Source: Chitinophagaceae bacterium
GTDB lineage: Bacteria > Bacteroidota > Bacteroidia > Chitinophagales > Chitinophagaceae
Length of the DNA stretch: 64,000 nucleotides
Direction of reading: 5' to 3'
Assembly: GCA_016722465.1 (NCBI GenBank)
Contig: JADKJC010000001.1
Coordinates: 1,550,001 to 1,614,000, forward strand
Under the pieces are notes generated by a model, which was not told the DNA's origin, searched no databases, and worked only from the letters and a program-made list of their open reading frames with translations. Shown piece by piece: positions 26,364 to 36,445 of the stretch (its first letter is position 1; each line of letters starts with the position of its first letter). Made by a program: the position numbers and the translations under genes.

Positions 26364-27158
26364 ATGTCTTCACTCATCATTACTACTATACAAACCAATC
26401 TTGTATGGGAAGATAAAGCCGGCAACCTGCAGCAGCTGGAACAAAAAATCAATGCAATTGAAGAGAGAACAGAAGTGGTGATATTGCCGGAAATGTTCAG
26501 TACTGGATTTACCATGCAGCCCCAATTATTTGCAGAGCCAATGGATGGCGAAACCATTGAATGGATGAAGAAAGTAGCTGCTGATAAAAGAATCGTTCTT
26601 ACCGGTAGCATCATCATAAAAGAAGAAGATAAATTTTATAATCGCCTTATCTGGATGTTGCCCAATGGAGATATTGGTTATTACAACAAGCGCCATTTGT
26701 TTTCTTTTGCCGGAGAAGACCAGCATTATGCCGCAGGCAATAAAAGACTGATCGCTTCTGTAAAAGGATGGAAGATCAACCTGCAGGTTTGTTATGACCT
26801 GAGGTTTCCCGTTTGGGCAAGACAGGCACCACAAGACTCTCTGATTCCTGAATATGATGTTTTAATTTATGTTGCCAACTGGCCCGAAAGAAGAAGCCAT
26901 GCATGGAAGACATTGCTTTGTGCAAGGGCAATAGAAAACCAGTGTTATGTGATCGGTGTAAACCGTGTGGGAAGAGATGGAAATAATATCAATCACAGTG
27001 GCAACAGCCTGGTGATAGATCCGCTTGGTGAAGTGTTATATCACATGGCAGATGCAGAAGACATTTTTACGGTTGCACTGGAGAAAGAAAGACTCGAAGA
27101 GGTGAGAACAAAATTCCCTTTCTGGAAAGATGGCGATGGTTTTATTTTCAACCGTTAG
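26364..27158 (+). CDS. Nitrilase-superfamily amidohydrolase (omega-amidase/YafV-like)
   Basis: 264 residues. The catalytic triad is visible: Glu in VVILPEMFSTGF, Lys in GYYNKRHLFSFAGED, and Cys in INLQVCYDLRFPVWAR. Order and spacing match the YafV/omega-amidase subgroup, which hydrolyses alpha-ketoglutaramate or related amides. Cytosolic. It converges with the S41 protease gene, stops 3 bases apart. Confidence 0.88.
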   Translation: MSSLIITTIQTNLVWEDKAGNLQQLEQKINAIEERTEVVILPEMFSTGFTMQPQLFAEPMDGETIEWMKKVAADKRIVLTGSIIIKEEDKFYNRLIWMLPNGDIGYYNKRHLFSFAGEDQHYAAGNKRLIASVKGWKINLQVCYDLRFPVWARQAPQDSLIPEYDVLIYVANWPERRSHAWKTLLCARAIENQCYVIGVNRVGRDGNNINHSGNSLVIDPLGEVLYHMADAEDIFTVALEKERLEEVRTKFPFWKDGDGFIFNR

Positions 27159-27161
27159 CGA

Positions 27162-28652
27162 TTACTGCATATCCTGTTTGATCATTTCTTTTACGGTCAG
27201 CATTTTCCTGTCAATCCCTTTTCTTACGCCTTCAATTGTTGGTGGAATATAAATATCCGGCAATACGCCGCTGCCATCTTTCGGCACATGGTTGTATTGC
27301 ACCAGCCTGAAAAACGGAAGCCTCATTCTTATTTTTGTATTGGGCAAACGAATATCCGGTATCATAATACCATTGTTGCCATGCCAGCCACCACCAGCTT
27401 CTTCACCCACCAGCTTTATTTTTTCCTGGCCTTTTACAAGATTGCAAAATAATGTGGAGGCGGAGAATGTAGGACCATTGATGAGTACGTAAGTTTTGCC
27501 ATCGAAGTGATCCCTGGTTTTTGGTTTGTATAAATGTCTTTCCCAATAACCAAAATGATAAAATCCATCCTTTCTTTTTTTAGTCAGCAATAGCAGGCCT
27601 ATATTACTGAAGAAACCATTTTTTATCCTACCGGTAAAAGGTGAAAAATTTTTGGCTATGGAATAAGCAGAGTCAGCCACTTTAAACGGCGTATTGCGTA
27701 AATATTTTGTGAGCAGCACACAAAGTGTTATATCTCCACCGCCATTGCTTCGCAGATCAATGATCAGGTTTTTTACCTGCTGTTCTTTGATTGTTTTGAA
27801 ACTACGTTTTATAAAGGAACGTAAATGCCTTCCGCCTCCATTACTAAAAGTATTAAGTGTTAGTGTTGCGGTATTGCTGATGCTGTCGATCGTAAGTGAA
27901 CGTGCGTTTTCAATCCTTTCTTTCTTCAGTTGTTTTTTGGAGGTCTTCAACAGGGGCTTGATTGCTTTCTTCTTACCTGTATCCTGTTGCGGTGCCCACA
28001 TAGGCACGATCACCGTTTTCTCATTGCCGCTGCTGTCGATGTATCCAACCTGGTAATTTTTGTACAGGCCAAATACATTGCGGTGAAAGTAAGGAAAGTT
28101 TCCACTGATACGGATGTAGTTCACATTGTCTGCATAACCGTCCAGTGGTAAATACTGGAACATTTTCCGGATCACTTCGTGGTTACGCATGTTGTTGATG
28201 GAAGTAATGAGCATACCCGGTTTCAGCACGGTGTCTTTTTTATTAAGGTTACCCGTTATCACCATCGTATCTCTCCACACTTTGATGAATAACGGAAAAG
28301 AGGGTATGGTTCTTCCCTGTATGTATTTACCCCAATGCCTGCTCATGCCAAAACTGGTATGACCACAGTGTATCTTTTGTGTAAGTGGAGCCAGTATGTT
28401 CCAGCCAAACTGCAACTCCGTCATGCTGTCTGGAATGGCACGGTACAGGCTGTCGAAATAAAAATTCATACTGTCTTTTGGTGTGTACCAATAAAGAGAG
28501 GGGTGCTTTTTTTCGAGGATGTTCCTTAGCAAATTATAATCTGCCTGCAGATCCTGGCGGGAAATTTTTTTATCGGGATTATAATTTTTATTGCTGACAG
28601 CGCAGGAATAAAAGGTAGACGATAACAGTAAAAGGAAACAAAAGCGAATCAT
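27162..28652 (-). CDS. S41 family (C-terminal-processing-like) peptidase lipoprotein
   Basis: 496 residues. The start CFLLLLSSTFYSCAVSNK has a lipobox-like end (FYSC), so it is probably a lipoprotein. NLIIDLRSNGGGDITLCVLL and VLINGPTFSASTLFCNLVKG (nucleophile Ser in FSAST) followed by GEEAGGGWHGNNG match S41 peptidases. No clear PDZ domain, but a region near residues 110-180 could hold one. Substrate unknown. Confidence 0.82.
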   Translation of the reverse strand: MIRFCFLLLLSSTFYSCAVSNKNYNPDKKISRQDLQADYNLLRNILEKKHPSLYWYTPKDSMNFYFDSLYRAIPDSMTELQFGWNILAPLTQKIHCGHTSFGMSRHWGKYIQGRTIPSFPLFIKVWRDTMVITGNLNKKDTVLKPGMLITSINNMRNHEVIRKMFQYLPLDGYADNVNYIRISGNFPYFHRNVFGLYKNYQVGYIDSSGNEKTVIVPMWAPQQDTGKKKAIKPLLKTSKKQLKKERIENARSLTIDSISNTATLTLNTFSNGGGRHLRSFIKRSFKTIKEQQVKNLIIDLRSNGGGDITLCVLLTKYLRNTPFKVADSAYSIAKNFSPFTGRIKNGFFSNIGLLLLTKKRKDGFYHFGYWERHLYKPKTRDHFDGKTYVLINGPTFSASTLFCNLVKGQEKIKLVGEEAGGGWHGNNGIMIPDIRLPNTKIRMRLPFFRLVQYNHVPKDGSGVLPDIYIPPTIEGVRKGIDRKMLTVKEMIKQDMQ

Positions 28653-28728
28653 GCTTAGCGAAATACTTAAATTACCCGTGAAGATAGCATGCTATTCTTA
28701 AACCGGCAGCCGTTTCTCTGAAATGAAA

Positions 28729-28762
28729 AAGCAGGAGCTACCTATTGACGGGCATCCTGCTT
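28729..28762 (-). terminator. Terminator of the minus-strand barrel protein gene
   Basis: On the minus strand AAGCAGGA (28762-28755) and TCCTGCTT (28736-28729) form an 8-bp stem followed by TTTCATTT. Confidence 0.6.
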
Positions 28763-28785
28763 ACATTTATTTAACGGGCGTGATT

Positions 28786-29319
28786 TTATTTTTTAACAGA
28801 AAAATTATAACCAATCCTAAAAGCAACATTGCCATAGTTCACACTTTCAATGCTGCCATTTTGAAAACGCAATCCAAAGTCAATATCACTGACCTCATAT
28901 CCTATACCAATGGCATAGGTAAATGCACCCTGGCTGCCGCTTGCTGACTGGCCGTTTAAAGTGTACTTGGCACGATAAGATCCATAACCAGCCTGGGGTT
29001 CTACATAAAGCCCTTTTACAAGAGCGTGCCTGTAGCCAAGCAATATTGGCAAAACAGATATGGACGCACTTTCCTGTGAGCCGCTTCCTTTGGCCGTAAA
29101 GCTTGTGTAGCCGCTCGAAAAACTGACATAACCGGATTTGCCAACGGCAAATAAAAATTTTATCCAGCCGCCAAAACCTGTATTAAAAGCCTGGCCAAAA
29201 TCACCACCGGCAGGGATGGCTAATTCCCCGCCAAAACCAACTTTATTATTTCCTTTTTGTGCAATTGAAGTAAGTGAAAGTGCCATAAAAATAACAGCAA
29301 TAATGGATGCTTTTTTCAT
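28786..29319 (-). CDS. Outer membrane beta-barrel protein
   Basis: 177 residues. Signal peptide MKKASIIAVIFMALSLTSIA then alternating hydrophobic strands (GFGGELAIPAGGDFGQAF, GLYVEPQAGYGSYRAKYT, VDFG-like IDFGLRFQNGSIESV) and a terminal aromatic strand NVAFRIGYNFSVKK. It belongs to the broad OmpW/porin-like class of Bacteroidota. Function unknown. Ends with a hairpin terminator. Confidence 0.8.
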   Translation of the reverse strand: MKKASIIAVIFMALSLTSIAQKGNNKVGFGGELAIPAGGDFGQAFNTGFGGWIKFLFAVGKSGYVSFSSGYTSFTAKGSGSQESASISVLPILLGYRHALVKGLYVEPQAGYGSYRAKYTLNGQSASGSQGAFTYAIGIGYEVSDIDFGLRFQNGSIESVNYGNVAFRIGYNFSVKK

Positions 29320-29386
29320 GAGTGTATGTTTTAAGTTGTTACTAAGGTAGAAACTAATTTCAGAAAAGCCCCCTATTCAGAATGAT

Positions 29387-30415
29387 TTATTTCATGTGAT
29401 TCCATCCCTGTGCCACCAGTTCATGTTTATTGCCACCCCTGGTTAATATATGCTTGCCTTCCACGGAAGGTGTCATGTATCCAACAATGCTGATCTGGTC
29501 ATTTAATTTTACTTTTTCATAGTCAGCTTGTGCAATCGTAAACAGCAATTCATAATCTTCTCCTCCGCTCAGGGCACATGCCGTTGGATCAATTTCCAGT
29601 TTATAAGCAAACTGCCGGGCATCTTCATACACGGGTATCTTATCTTCATACAACACACAACCCAATTCGCTTTGTTTGCAGATATGCAGTATCTCACTGC
29701 TAAGCCCATCACTGATGTCGATCATAGCAGTAGGCATGATCTCCTGTTCTGCAAAAAACTCAATGATGTCTTTTCTTGCTTCTGGTTTCAGCATGCGGCC
29801 AACAATATAATTCTGTCCTTCCAGGTCTGGCTGGGCACCTGTTTCAGCAAAAATCTTTTTTTCTCTTTCTAAAATGGTGAGCCCTAAAAAGGCAGCACCT
29901 AAAAACCCGCTTACGCAAATCAAGTCGCCATTTTTAGCAGTACTTCTTTTTACAAACATATCTGGCGATACTTCGCCTATGGCAGTAACAGAAATGATCA
30001 TGCCTTTTTGAGAAGAGGTGGTATCACCGCCAACAAGGTCTACCCCATATTTTTCACAGGCCGCATATACCCCTTCATAAAATTCATCCATGGCTTCCAG
30101 GCTAAAGCGGTTGCTGAAAGCAATGCTCAGTGTGATCTGTGTGGGCGTTGCATTCATGGCATAGATATCACTCAGGTTTACCACCACGCTTTTGTAACCA
30201 AGATGTTTCAATGGTGTATACATCAGGTCAAAGTGAATGCCTTCCACCAGCATGTCTGTTGTGATCACCGTTTGCTTTCCGTAATGATCTATTACTGCAG
30301 CATCATCACCTACTGTTAAGATGGTGGATGCGTTTTTGGTTTCGTTGTTTTTTGTGAGATGATCAATTAAACCAAATTCTCCAAGGTCTGATATTTCTGT
30401 ACGTTCAGTGCTCAT
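29387..30415 (-). CDS. thiL: Thiamine-monophosphate kinase ThiL
   Basis: 342 residues. ILTVGDDAAVIDHYGKQTVI, VNLSDIYAMNATPTQ, DLVGGDTTSSQKGMIISVTA and SGGEDYELLFTI mark the ATP- and metal-binding sites of the PurM-like family ThiL. It phosphorylates thiamine phosphate to the diphosphate cofactor. No other thiamine genes are visible. The phosphatase gene lies 85 bases upstream on the same strand; the gap holds a GAATGATGAAT/ATTCGTCATTC hairpin. Confidence 0.93.
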   Translation of the reverse strand: MSTERTEISDLGEFGLIDHLTKNNETKNASTILTVGDDAAVIDHYGKQTVITTDMLVEGIHFDLMYTPLKHLGYKSVVVNLSDIYAMNATPTQITLSIAFSNRFSLEAMDEFYEGVYAACEKYGVDLVGGDTTSSQKGMIISVTAIGEVSPDMFVKRSTAKNGDLICVSGFLGAAFLGLTILEREKKIFAETGAQPDLEGQNYIVGRMLKPEARKDIIEFFAEQEIMPTAMIDISDGLSSEILHICKQSELGCVLYEDKIPVYEDARQFAYKLEIDPTACALSGGEDYELLFTIAQADYEKVKLNDQISIVGYMTPSVEGKHILTRGGNKHELVAQGWNHMK

Positions 30416-30500
30416 TGCTATTAGTTATGAATTTTATAATTACGATTTACGAATGATGAATAAGGAATCGCCTTAACGAACATTCGTCATTCCAAACTCA

Positions 30501-31273
30501 TCATTCTTTATTATTAATGATTCCCATCAACTCATCATGTATTAAACCATTTGTTGCAAGTATCTGTGGATGATAAATGGAATAATCTTCTCCGTGAAAA
30601 CCTGTTACTTTTCCACCGGCTTCTTCCAGTATCAATACACCTGCAGCACTATCCCATGGATTGAGCTTGTGTTCATAAAATCCTTCAAACCTTCCGCAGG
30701 CTGTCCAGCAAAGGTCCAGGGCAGCACTGCCCAGCCTTCTTACTGCAACACCTTTCCGGATCAGCCTTTCAAAAACCTGTAACGGTCCGTTTTCAGAATC
30801 AAGATAAGTGTAAGGAAAACCTGTTACCAGGCAGCTTTTCAGCATCTCCGTTTTTTGCTTACAAATAGCTGCTTGTCGTTGAGCCAGGCTCCTGCGCCTT
30901 TTTGTGCAAAGAAAAATTCATCCATCAGAGGATTATATACAGCTCCCATGATGAGTACGCCATTGTGTTCCAACCCAACGCTTACACAACAAATGGGAAT
31001 CGCATTGGCAAAATTGATGGTACCGTCAATAGGGTCGATGATCCATTTGTATTCACTGTCCATTTTCAGTTCACCCGCCTCTTCACTTAAAATAAAATGA
31101 TCGGGGTAATCTGTTTTGATTGCTGCCACAATGGCTTTTTCAGCCGCAAGGTCCGCCTCAGTAACCGGGTTGTTGATACCTTCTTTATTGGTAATTTTAA
31201 AATCGCCGTTGAAGAAACGCTGCAACTCTTTTGCACCGGCCTCTGTAGCTTTTAACAAAGTACTTTTTAACAT
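30501..31273 (-). CDS. Inositol-1-monophosphatase family protein (SuhB-like), one frameshift
   Basis: MLKSTLLKATEAGAKEL begins it; FILSEEAGELK, IIDPIDGTINFANAIP (metal-binding DPIDGTxNF) and, after a frame change near 30843, VAVRRLGSAALDLCWTACGR and NPWDSAAGVLILEEAGG complete the family motifs. Joined length about 257 residues, normal for the family. It dephosphorylates inositol phosphate or related sugars. The break falls within a short repetitive stretch and leaves all motifs intact. Confidence 0.85.
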
Positions 31274-31365
31274 GCTGCAAAGATAGCAACACCACAATGG
31301 ATAATTGAAAATGGATAATTGAAAATGTTTTTAAGCCGTTTATCTTTATCACACAATCATTTTGA

Positions 31366-32786
31366 ATGACGCAACATATTAACCGGAAAAAATTCCTGCA
31401 ACTTTCATTGCTGGCGCCATTGAGCCTCGCTGCTACACCACTGCAGTTTTTAGATAACAAAAGCGGAGCGCCCTGCAGTAATGATAATGTGGCCTATTAC
31501 AAAGCCGGCGATGCTGATTATGAAACATTGAGAAAGGGTTTTAATAAAAGGATCGATAAAAGACCTGCCATCATTGCTTTGGTTAAAAATGCCGAAGGCG
31601 TTGCAGAAGCGGTGAACTATGCAGCTAAAAATAATTTGCCCATTGCAGTAAAAAGCGGAGGCCATTGCATGGAAGGATTTTCGGGCAACAATGGCGGCAT
31701 GGTCATCAATATGTCGGCCATGAATAATATTGAATGGGTGAACAATGAAACGATCAAACTGAACCCGGGCTGCAAGCTGGCACAGATCTATGATGCGATA
31801 TTGCCCAAGAGAAGGATCATTCCCGGGGGCTCCTGTGCAGGTGTTGGTATCGGCGGACTTGTACTGGGTGGCGGCTATGGATTAACAGCGAGGAAGTTTG
31901 GTTTAACCTGCGACAGCCTGCAGGCTGTAACGATGGTTGATGGAACAGGAAAAATTATTACAGCATCAGGGAATGATGAATTATTATGGGCATGCAAAGG
32001 GGGTAACAACGGCAACTTTGGTATAGTAGCAGAGCTCACATTTAAAACACATACTGCTCCTGCAACCATGCAAAGCCACCGCTTCAGGGCCTATAAAGTA
32101 GATGTTGTAAGGGCAAAAGCAATTTTGCAAAAATGGTTCGAACTAACGCCATCGCTTCCGGCAGATTGTTTTAGCGCTTTTGTACTGAATGGAAGAACAT
32201 TGTACATCTTACTAACCAATGTAGGTAAGCAAACGGCAGCAGTGCAAAATTTTATCAGCGGCTTGAAGGCTGTTACTGATAAAACTACCAACACTCTCCA
32301 CAACCATTGGCAAGGGCATTGAAAACATATTACGGAAGAACCTACCCGATGTATTTTAAAAATGCTTCTGCCGGGTTATACAAAAATTTTCTGAGATAGA
32401 ACTGTTTATTGATAAAGCGCTGTCGATCGTTCTGTCTACGCCGGGTATGATCTACCAGGTGAATACGCTGGGTGGAAATATCATGAACCCGGAATTTGAA
32501 AAGGCATCGGCGTTTCCTCACCGGGCCTTTCCATATTTCTCCGAATTGCAGACCTATTGGGAAATGCCTTCGCAGGAAAAGCGCTTATCTGGAAAGGTTT
32601 CAACTGGTACAGGAAATATTTACCGGCAATGGCATTAAAGCGCAATACCGAAATTACCCTGATATCAACTTCAACAACTGGCCTGAATTATATTACGGCA
32701 ACAATTATAAAAGGCTGCAGCAGGTAAAAGCGATACATGATCCCAATAATTTATTCCGGTATGAACAGAGCATACAAAAGGTTTGA
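31366..32786 (+). CDS. FAD-linked oxidase (berberine-bridge-enzyme type), frameshifted
   Basis: The intact first part has a twin-arginine-free N-terminal signal-like stretch, then the PCMH FAD-binding domain: AVKSGGHCMEGFSGNNGGMV (His for covalent FAD) and PGGSCAGVGIGGLVLGGGYG (Cys for a second bond). After frame changes near 32305, 32385, 32590 and 32605 it goes on with KTYYGRTYPMYFKN, IYQVNTLGGNIMNPEFEKAS, FPHRAFPYFSELQTYWEMP and the BBE tail YRNYPDINFNNWPELYYGNN. Joined length about 475 residues. Such enzymes oxidise sugars or alcohols. The 3' third is heavily broken while the 5' two thirds are clean. Confidence 0.8.
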
Positions 32787-32854
32787 TGATCAGGCGAAGA
32801 TCATTTGGTACTGAAAAATAATTACTCGTAATTCGTACAACAAAAAATCAGCAC

Positions 32855-33739
32855 CTGCAACTATCCATCATCATAGTAAACTACAACGTAAAATATTTTT
32901 TAGAGCAATGCCTGTGCAGTGTGGTGAAAGCCTGCAGCAATATTGAAGCAGAAATACTGGTGATCGATAATAATTCTACAGATGGCAGCAGGGAGTTTTT
33001 TGCCAACCGTTTTTCGCAGGTACAGTTTATATGGCAGCAGGAGAATGCCGGCTTCGCCAAGGCCAATAATGAAGCATTGAAACTGGCAAAGGGAAAAAGA
33101 TTTTGTTCCTGAACCCTGATACGATTTTACCGGAAGATGGTCTGGAAAAATGCCTGCGGTTTTTTGACCAGCAAAATAATATTGGCGCATTGGGTGTAAA
33201 AATGATCGATGGCAGCGGCAATTTTTACCGGAAAGTAAAAGAGGGTTTCCATCTGCATTGGCTTCGTTTTGTAAAATGACAGGGCTTACCGGCCTGTTCC
33301 CTCAATCAAAAATAGTTGCAAGCTATTACCTTGGGCATTTGCCGGAAGAAAAAACGAATGTGGTGGATGTGTTGTCTGGTGCATTTATGATGATCGATAA
33401 AAAAGTGCTGGATACTGTTGGCAGTTTTGATGAAGATTATTTTATGTATGCAGAAGATATTGACCTGAGCTACCGCATACAAAAATCTGGCTATAAGAAT
33501 TTATATTTTGCAGATACCACCATCATCCATTTTAAAGGAGAAAGTACAGCTAAACAAAGCGCATCATATATCCAAATTTTTATGGCACAATGATATTGTT
33601 TGTGAAGAAGCATTATCGCGGGCTTTCAAAACACTTGTATGTTTTATTGCTGAAAATGCTGATTGCTGTTAAAAGCTTTTTTGCATCAAGAAAAAAGCAC
33701 CAAAAGAAAAATACTCCCGGTAGTGCTTTGTTATTGTGA
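32855..33739 (+). CDS. Family 2 glycosyltransferase, frameshifted
   Basis: QLSIIIVNYNVKYFLEQCL opens the GT-A fold; EILVIDNNSTDGS, ENAGFAKANNEALKLAKGK and LFLNPDTILPEDG (DxD-like site) follow, then VVDVLSGAFMMIDKKVLDTV and FDEDYFMYAEDIDLSYRIQK, the rhamnosyltransferase-like acceptor region. Frames change near 33103, 33235 and 33565, and the C-terminus reads ILFVKKHYRGLSKHLYVLLL. No start codon is evident before QLSIII, so the 5' end is uncertain, probably another indel. It follows the FAD oxidase by about 70 bases. It likely glycosylates a surface polysaccharide. Confidence 0.75.
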
Positions 33740-33982
33740 TGAATAAATTTGAAGGAACTACAAACAGCATTGAAAAAACATTTTTCCCAATAAATGAAGG
33801 GAAGAATAAGCACAAAGAAAAGATATCACTATGTTTTTTGTGAATCCTCTTTATATCAAAGTTGTTATGATCTCAACAATGCAGCAAATAAAACAAGTAT
33901 GGTTTTTATTCATGCAGCCAAAACCAAAAGCATTGTTGGCAGCAACGATAAAAACCAGCCCGGTGTTGCTATTGAATTATAA
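33740..33982. other. Gap between glycosyltransferase and prohibitin genes
   Basis: No gene I can support. A plus-strand frame (33794-33982) reads HAAKTKSIVGSNDKNQPGVA near its end, and another starts MNKFEGTTNSIEKTFFPINE at 33739 and stops within 35 codons. Either could be an error-split small gene, but no family is recognised. Confidence 0.25.
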
Positions 33983-34918
33983 TTATTGCTTCCCGTCAAT
34001 AATGATAGGAGCACCGCCCTTGCCCATCACAATCACTTTTGCATTGGCGCTTAGTGCCAGTTCTTTCATTGCTTTTATCTGTTCGTATTGCAACTGCTGA
34101 TCTGTAAGGCCGGTATTGATGATACGCTGGTAATCGGCAATACCCTGTGCTTCCACTCTTTTTCTTTCGGCTTCCTGTTTTTCTTTTTGCAGCACAAATT
34201 CCATTTTCTTGGCATCCTGCTCTGCATTTATTTTTGATTCGATAGAAGCTTTTACAGAATTAGGCAAAGTAATGTTTCTTACCAGTAACTGTTCCAGTAA
34301 TAAGCCACGTTTTTTAAAATCATCTTCAATGGTCCTGTAAATCCGTTGCTGAAATTCATCCCTTTTACTTCCGAACAGATCCACCGCCTGGTAGTAAACA
34401 GCATTGTCTCTTATCTTGGTTCTTGTAATGGGGCGTACAATTTTATCGGTGAAATCTTCACCTGTTTCCTTCAGTAGCCTGGGCGCTTCTGCTGATACCA
34501 CCCTGAACAGTACGGTAAGGTCAATGGTAACTTCAAGCCCATCGCTTGTCAATACCTTAATGGCGTCATCGCCAGATTTCTGGCCTTCATCATGCACGCC
34601 GCTCATGGTATAGTTTTGCGTTTTGATGTCGATGGTTTTTATATCCAGTAACGGATTGATAAAATGAAGGCCGCTCTGCAATACTTCCGGCTGAATGCTG
34701 CCGAACAACTTTTTAACCCCCACTTCACCGGCATCTATTTGTTTTACGCAAGAAGTAATGATACCGAATACAATGAACAATAAACCAACCAAACGGCCGG
34801 CTCCGCCAAATTTTGAAATAGCCGGATTGTTTTTAGTAAGGACGGTTACCACTATTAAAATGATAACGCCAAATACAATGAGTACCATGGTTTTTAAATT
34901 TTGTATATGCAAGTTCAT
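33983..34918 (-). CDS. Prohibitin/SPFH-domain membrane protein
   Basis: 311 residues. Two hydrophobic segments at the N-terminus (MVLIVFGVIILIVVTVL and GLLFIVFGIITS) are followed by a SPFH domain: VKKLFGSIQPEVLQSGLHFI, TSDGLEVTIDLTVLFRVV, and a charged coiled coil (EQDAKKMEFVLQKEKQEAER). Members form ring or raft scaffolds around membrane proteases such as FtsH. No protease gene is adjacent. Confidence 0.88.
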   Translation of the reverse strand: MNLHIQNLKTMVLIVFGVIILIVVTVLTKNNPAISKFGGAGRLVGLLFIVFGIITSCVKQIDAGEVGVKKLFGSIQPEVLQSGLHFINPLLDIKTIDIKTQNYTMSGVHDEGQKSGDDAIKVLTSDGLEVTIDLTVLFRVVSAEAPRLLKETGEDFTDKIVRPITRTKIRDNAVYYQAVDLFGSKRDEFQQRIYRTIEDDFKKRGLLLEQLLVRNITLPNSVKASIESKINAEQDAKKMEFVLQKEKQEAERKRVEAQGIADYQRIINTGLTDQQLQYEQIKAMKELALSANAKVIVMGKGGAPIIIDGKQ

Positions 34919-34932
34919 TAAAACAATTGAAT

Positions 34933-34958
34933 ACAGGCTTTAAATAATTAAAGCCTGT
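34933..34958. terminator. Hairpin upstream of the prohibitin gene
   Basis: ACAGGCTTT (34933-34941) pairs with AAAGCCTGT (34950-34958). On the plus strand TAATATTTTTT follows. It could end leftover transcription from dnaN or act as an attenuator. Confidence 0.4.
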
Positions 34959-35036
34959 TAATATTTTTTGGAAGTTCTTTTGTAAGAACAAACCCCTTTT
35001 CAATATATAGCAAGGAGTAGCTCAGCACTGGCACAA

Positions 35037-35060
35037 GCCCTTCGACTTCGCTCAGGACAA
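35037..35060. repeat. Dispersed 'CCCTTCGACTTCGCTCAGGAC' intergenic element
   Basis: GCCCTTCGACTTCGCTCAGG with flanks is a short sequence I recognise as recurring between genes in many bacterial genomes, in either orientation. One copy is seen here. Confidence 0.4.
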
Positions 35061-35065
35061 ATAAA

Positions 35066-35097
35066 AAACAGGATTCACTTTTCGGTAAATCCTGTTT
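35066..35097. terminator. Bidirectional terminator after dnaN
   Basis: AAACAGGATT (35066-35075) pairs perfectly with AATCCTGTTT (35088-35097); A-run and T-containing flanks suit termination of dnaN on the minus strand. Confidence 0.7.
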
Positions 35098-35150
35098 GTA
35101 TAAAATATGTTGCCCGAATTATACTCCCTTTAGGGATGGGGAGTTGTTGT

Positions 35151-36266
35151 TTAATTATTCAGCATCAGCGGCATCACCAGCATCAGCAGCTCTTCATTGG
35201 CATCCATTTCGGTTGGCTTAATGATACCAGCTTTGGTAGGTGTGCTCAATTCGATATTTACATCAGCCGTATCAGCGGCGTTTAGCATTTCAATTAAAAA
35301 TTTTGCATTGAAAGCGATTTGCAGGTCTTCGCCATCATACTGGCAGGCCATGCGTTCGTTGCCTTCAAAGCTAAAGTCAACATCCTGTGCAGCCAGCTGC
35401 AATTCACTGCCACTAATGCTGAGTGCCACCTGATTGGTGCTCTTGTTACTGAACACACTTACCCGGCGCAAGGCATTTTGAAAATCGCCTTTGCTCACCG
35501 TTAATTTGTAAGGATTATCAACCGGTATCACCACTTTATAATCAGGGAAACGGGCATCGATCAACCGGCACACCAGCTCGGTACCGCCATGTTTTACAAA
35601 CAGGTGGTTACTATTGTAAGAGATGTTTAGTTCATCATCATTGTCCGGCAAAGCACTTTTTAATAAATTCAGTGGTTTTTTAGGAGCGATGAATGTATCT
35701 GTCTTGGGGCATTTCACATCAGTTCTTTTATATTTCACCAGGCGATGTGCATCTGTTGCCACGCAGGTAATGCCTTTTTTATCCAGTTCAAAAAACACTC
35801 CTGTCATTGCAGGTCGAAGATCATCGCTACTCACCGCAAACAGGGTTTTGTTGATGGCGGTAACCAATGCAGAAGAGGTCATGGTAAAACTGTTGGCTTC
35901 GTCCGCCACTGGTTCTTTTGGGAAATTGTCCGGATTTTCTCCCATCACTTTGTACTTACCATTGTCGCTGGTAATTTCCACGCCAAAGTTTTTGTCGATA
36001 TTAAAAGTGAGTGGCTGTTCTGCAATATTCTTCAATGAATCCATCAGGATTTTAGCCGGGATGCACACTTTGCCACTGTCTTTGGCTTCAATATCCAGGT
36101 GTACCTTCATCACGGTCTCCAGGTCGGTAGCCACCACGGTGAGCTTGTTTTTCTCTATTTCAAATAAAAAATCTTCCAGGATGGGGAGCACTGTATTGGC
36201 ATTGATAACACCGTTTATCTGCTGCAGTTGTTTTAGCAAAGCCGAAGAAGACACAATAAACTTCAT
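35151..36266 (-). CDS. dnaN: DNA polymerase III beta sliding clamp DnaN
   Basis: 371 residues, full length with three clamp domains: MKFIVSSSALLKQLQQINGV, GVFFELDKKGITCVATDAHR (domain 2 signature, ATDxHRL), FPDYKVVIP, and the C-terminal LMLVMPLMLNN, where the clamp's MPxR-like end lies. It holds polymerase III on DNA. It is about 18 kb from the candidate origin, with no dnaA beside it. Confidence 0.95.
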   Translation of the reverse strand: MKFIVSSSALLKQLQQINGVINANTVLPILEDFLFEIEKNKLTVVATDLETVMKVHLDIEAKDSGKVCIPAKILMDSLKNIAEQPLTFNIDKNFGVEITSDNGKYKVMGENPDNFPKEPVADEANSFTMTSSALVTAINKTLFAVSSDDLRPAMTGVFFELDKKGITCVATDAHRLVKYKRTDVKCPKTDTFIAPKKPLNLLKSALPDNDDELNISYNSNHLFVKHGGTELVCRLIDARFPDYKVVIPVDNPYKLTVSKGDFQNALRRVSVFSNKSTNQVALSISGSELQLAAQDVDFSFEGNERMACQYDGEDLQIAFNAKFLIEMLNAADTADVNIELSTPTKAGIIKPTEMDANEELLMLVMPLMLNN

Positions 36267-36445
36267 AAAATAATCTGATTTAGAACCAAAGATAAAAGAT
36301 TGGCATTAATTGCGGTAAGATATTAAAAAAATGCAGGATAGTGTTGATAAGTGAGGCCCAGGAATACAGCTTTAAATACTGACCCGCAAAAAGGCCACCC
36401 TAAAAAAGGCAGCCTTTAACCAAACTCCAGTAAGCCACGAAAAAT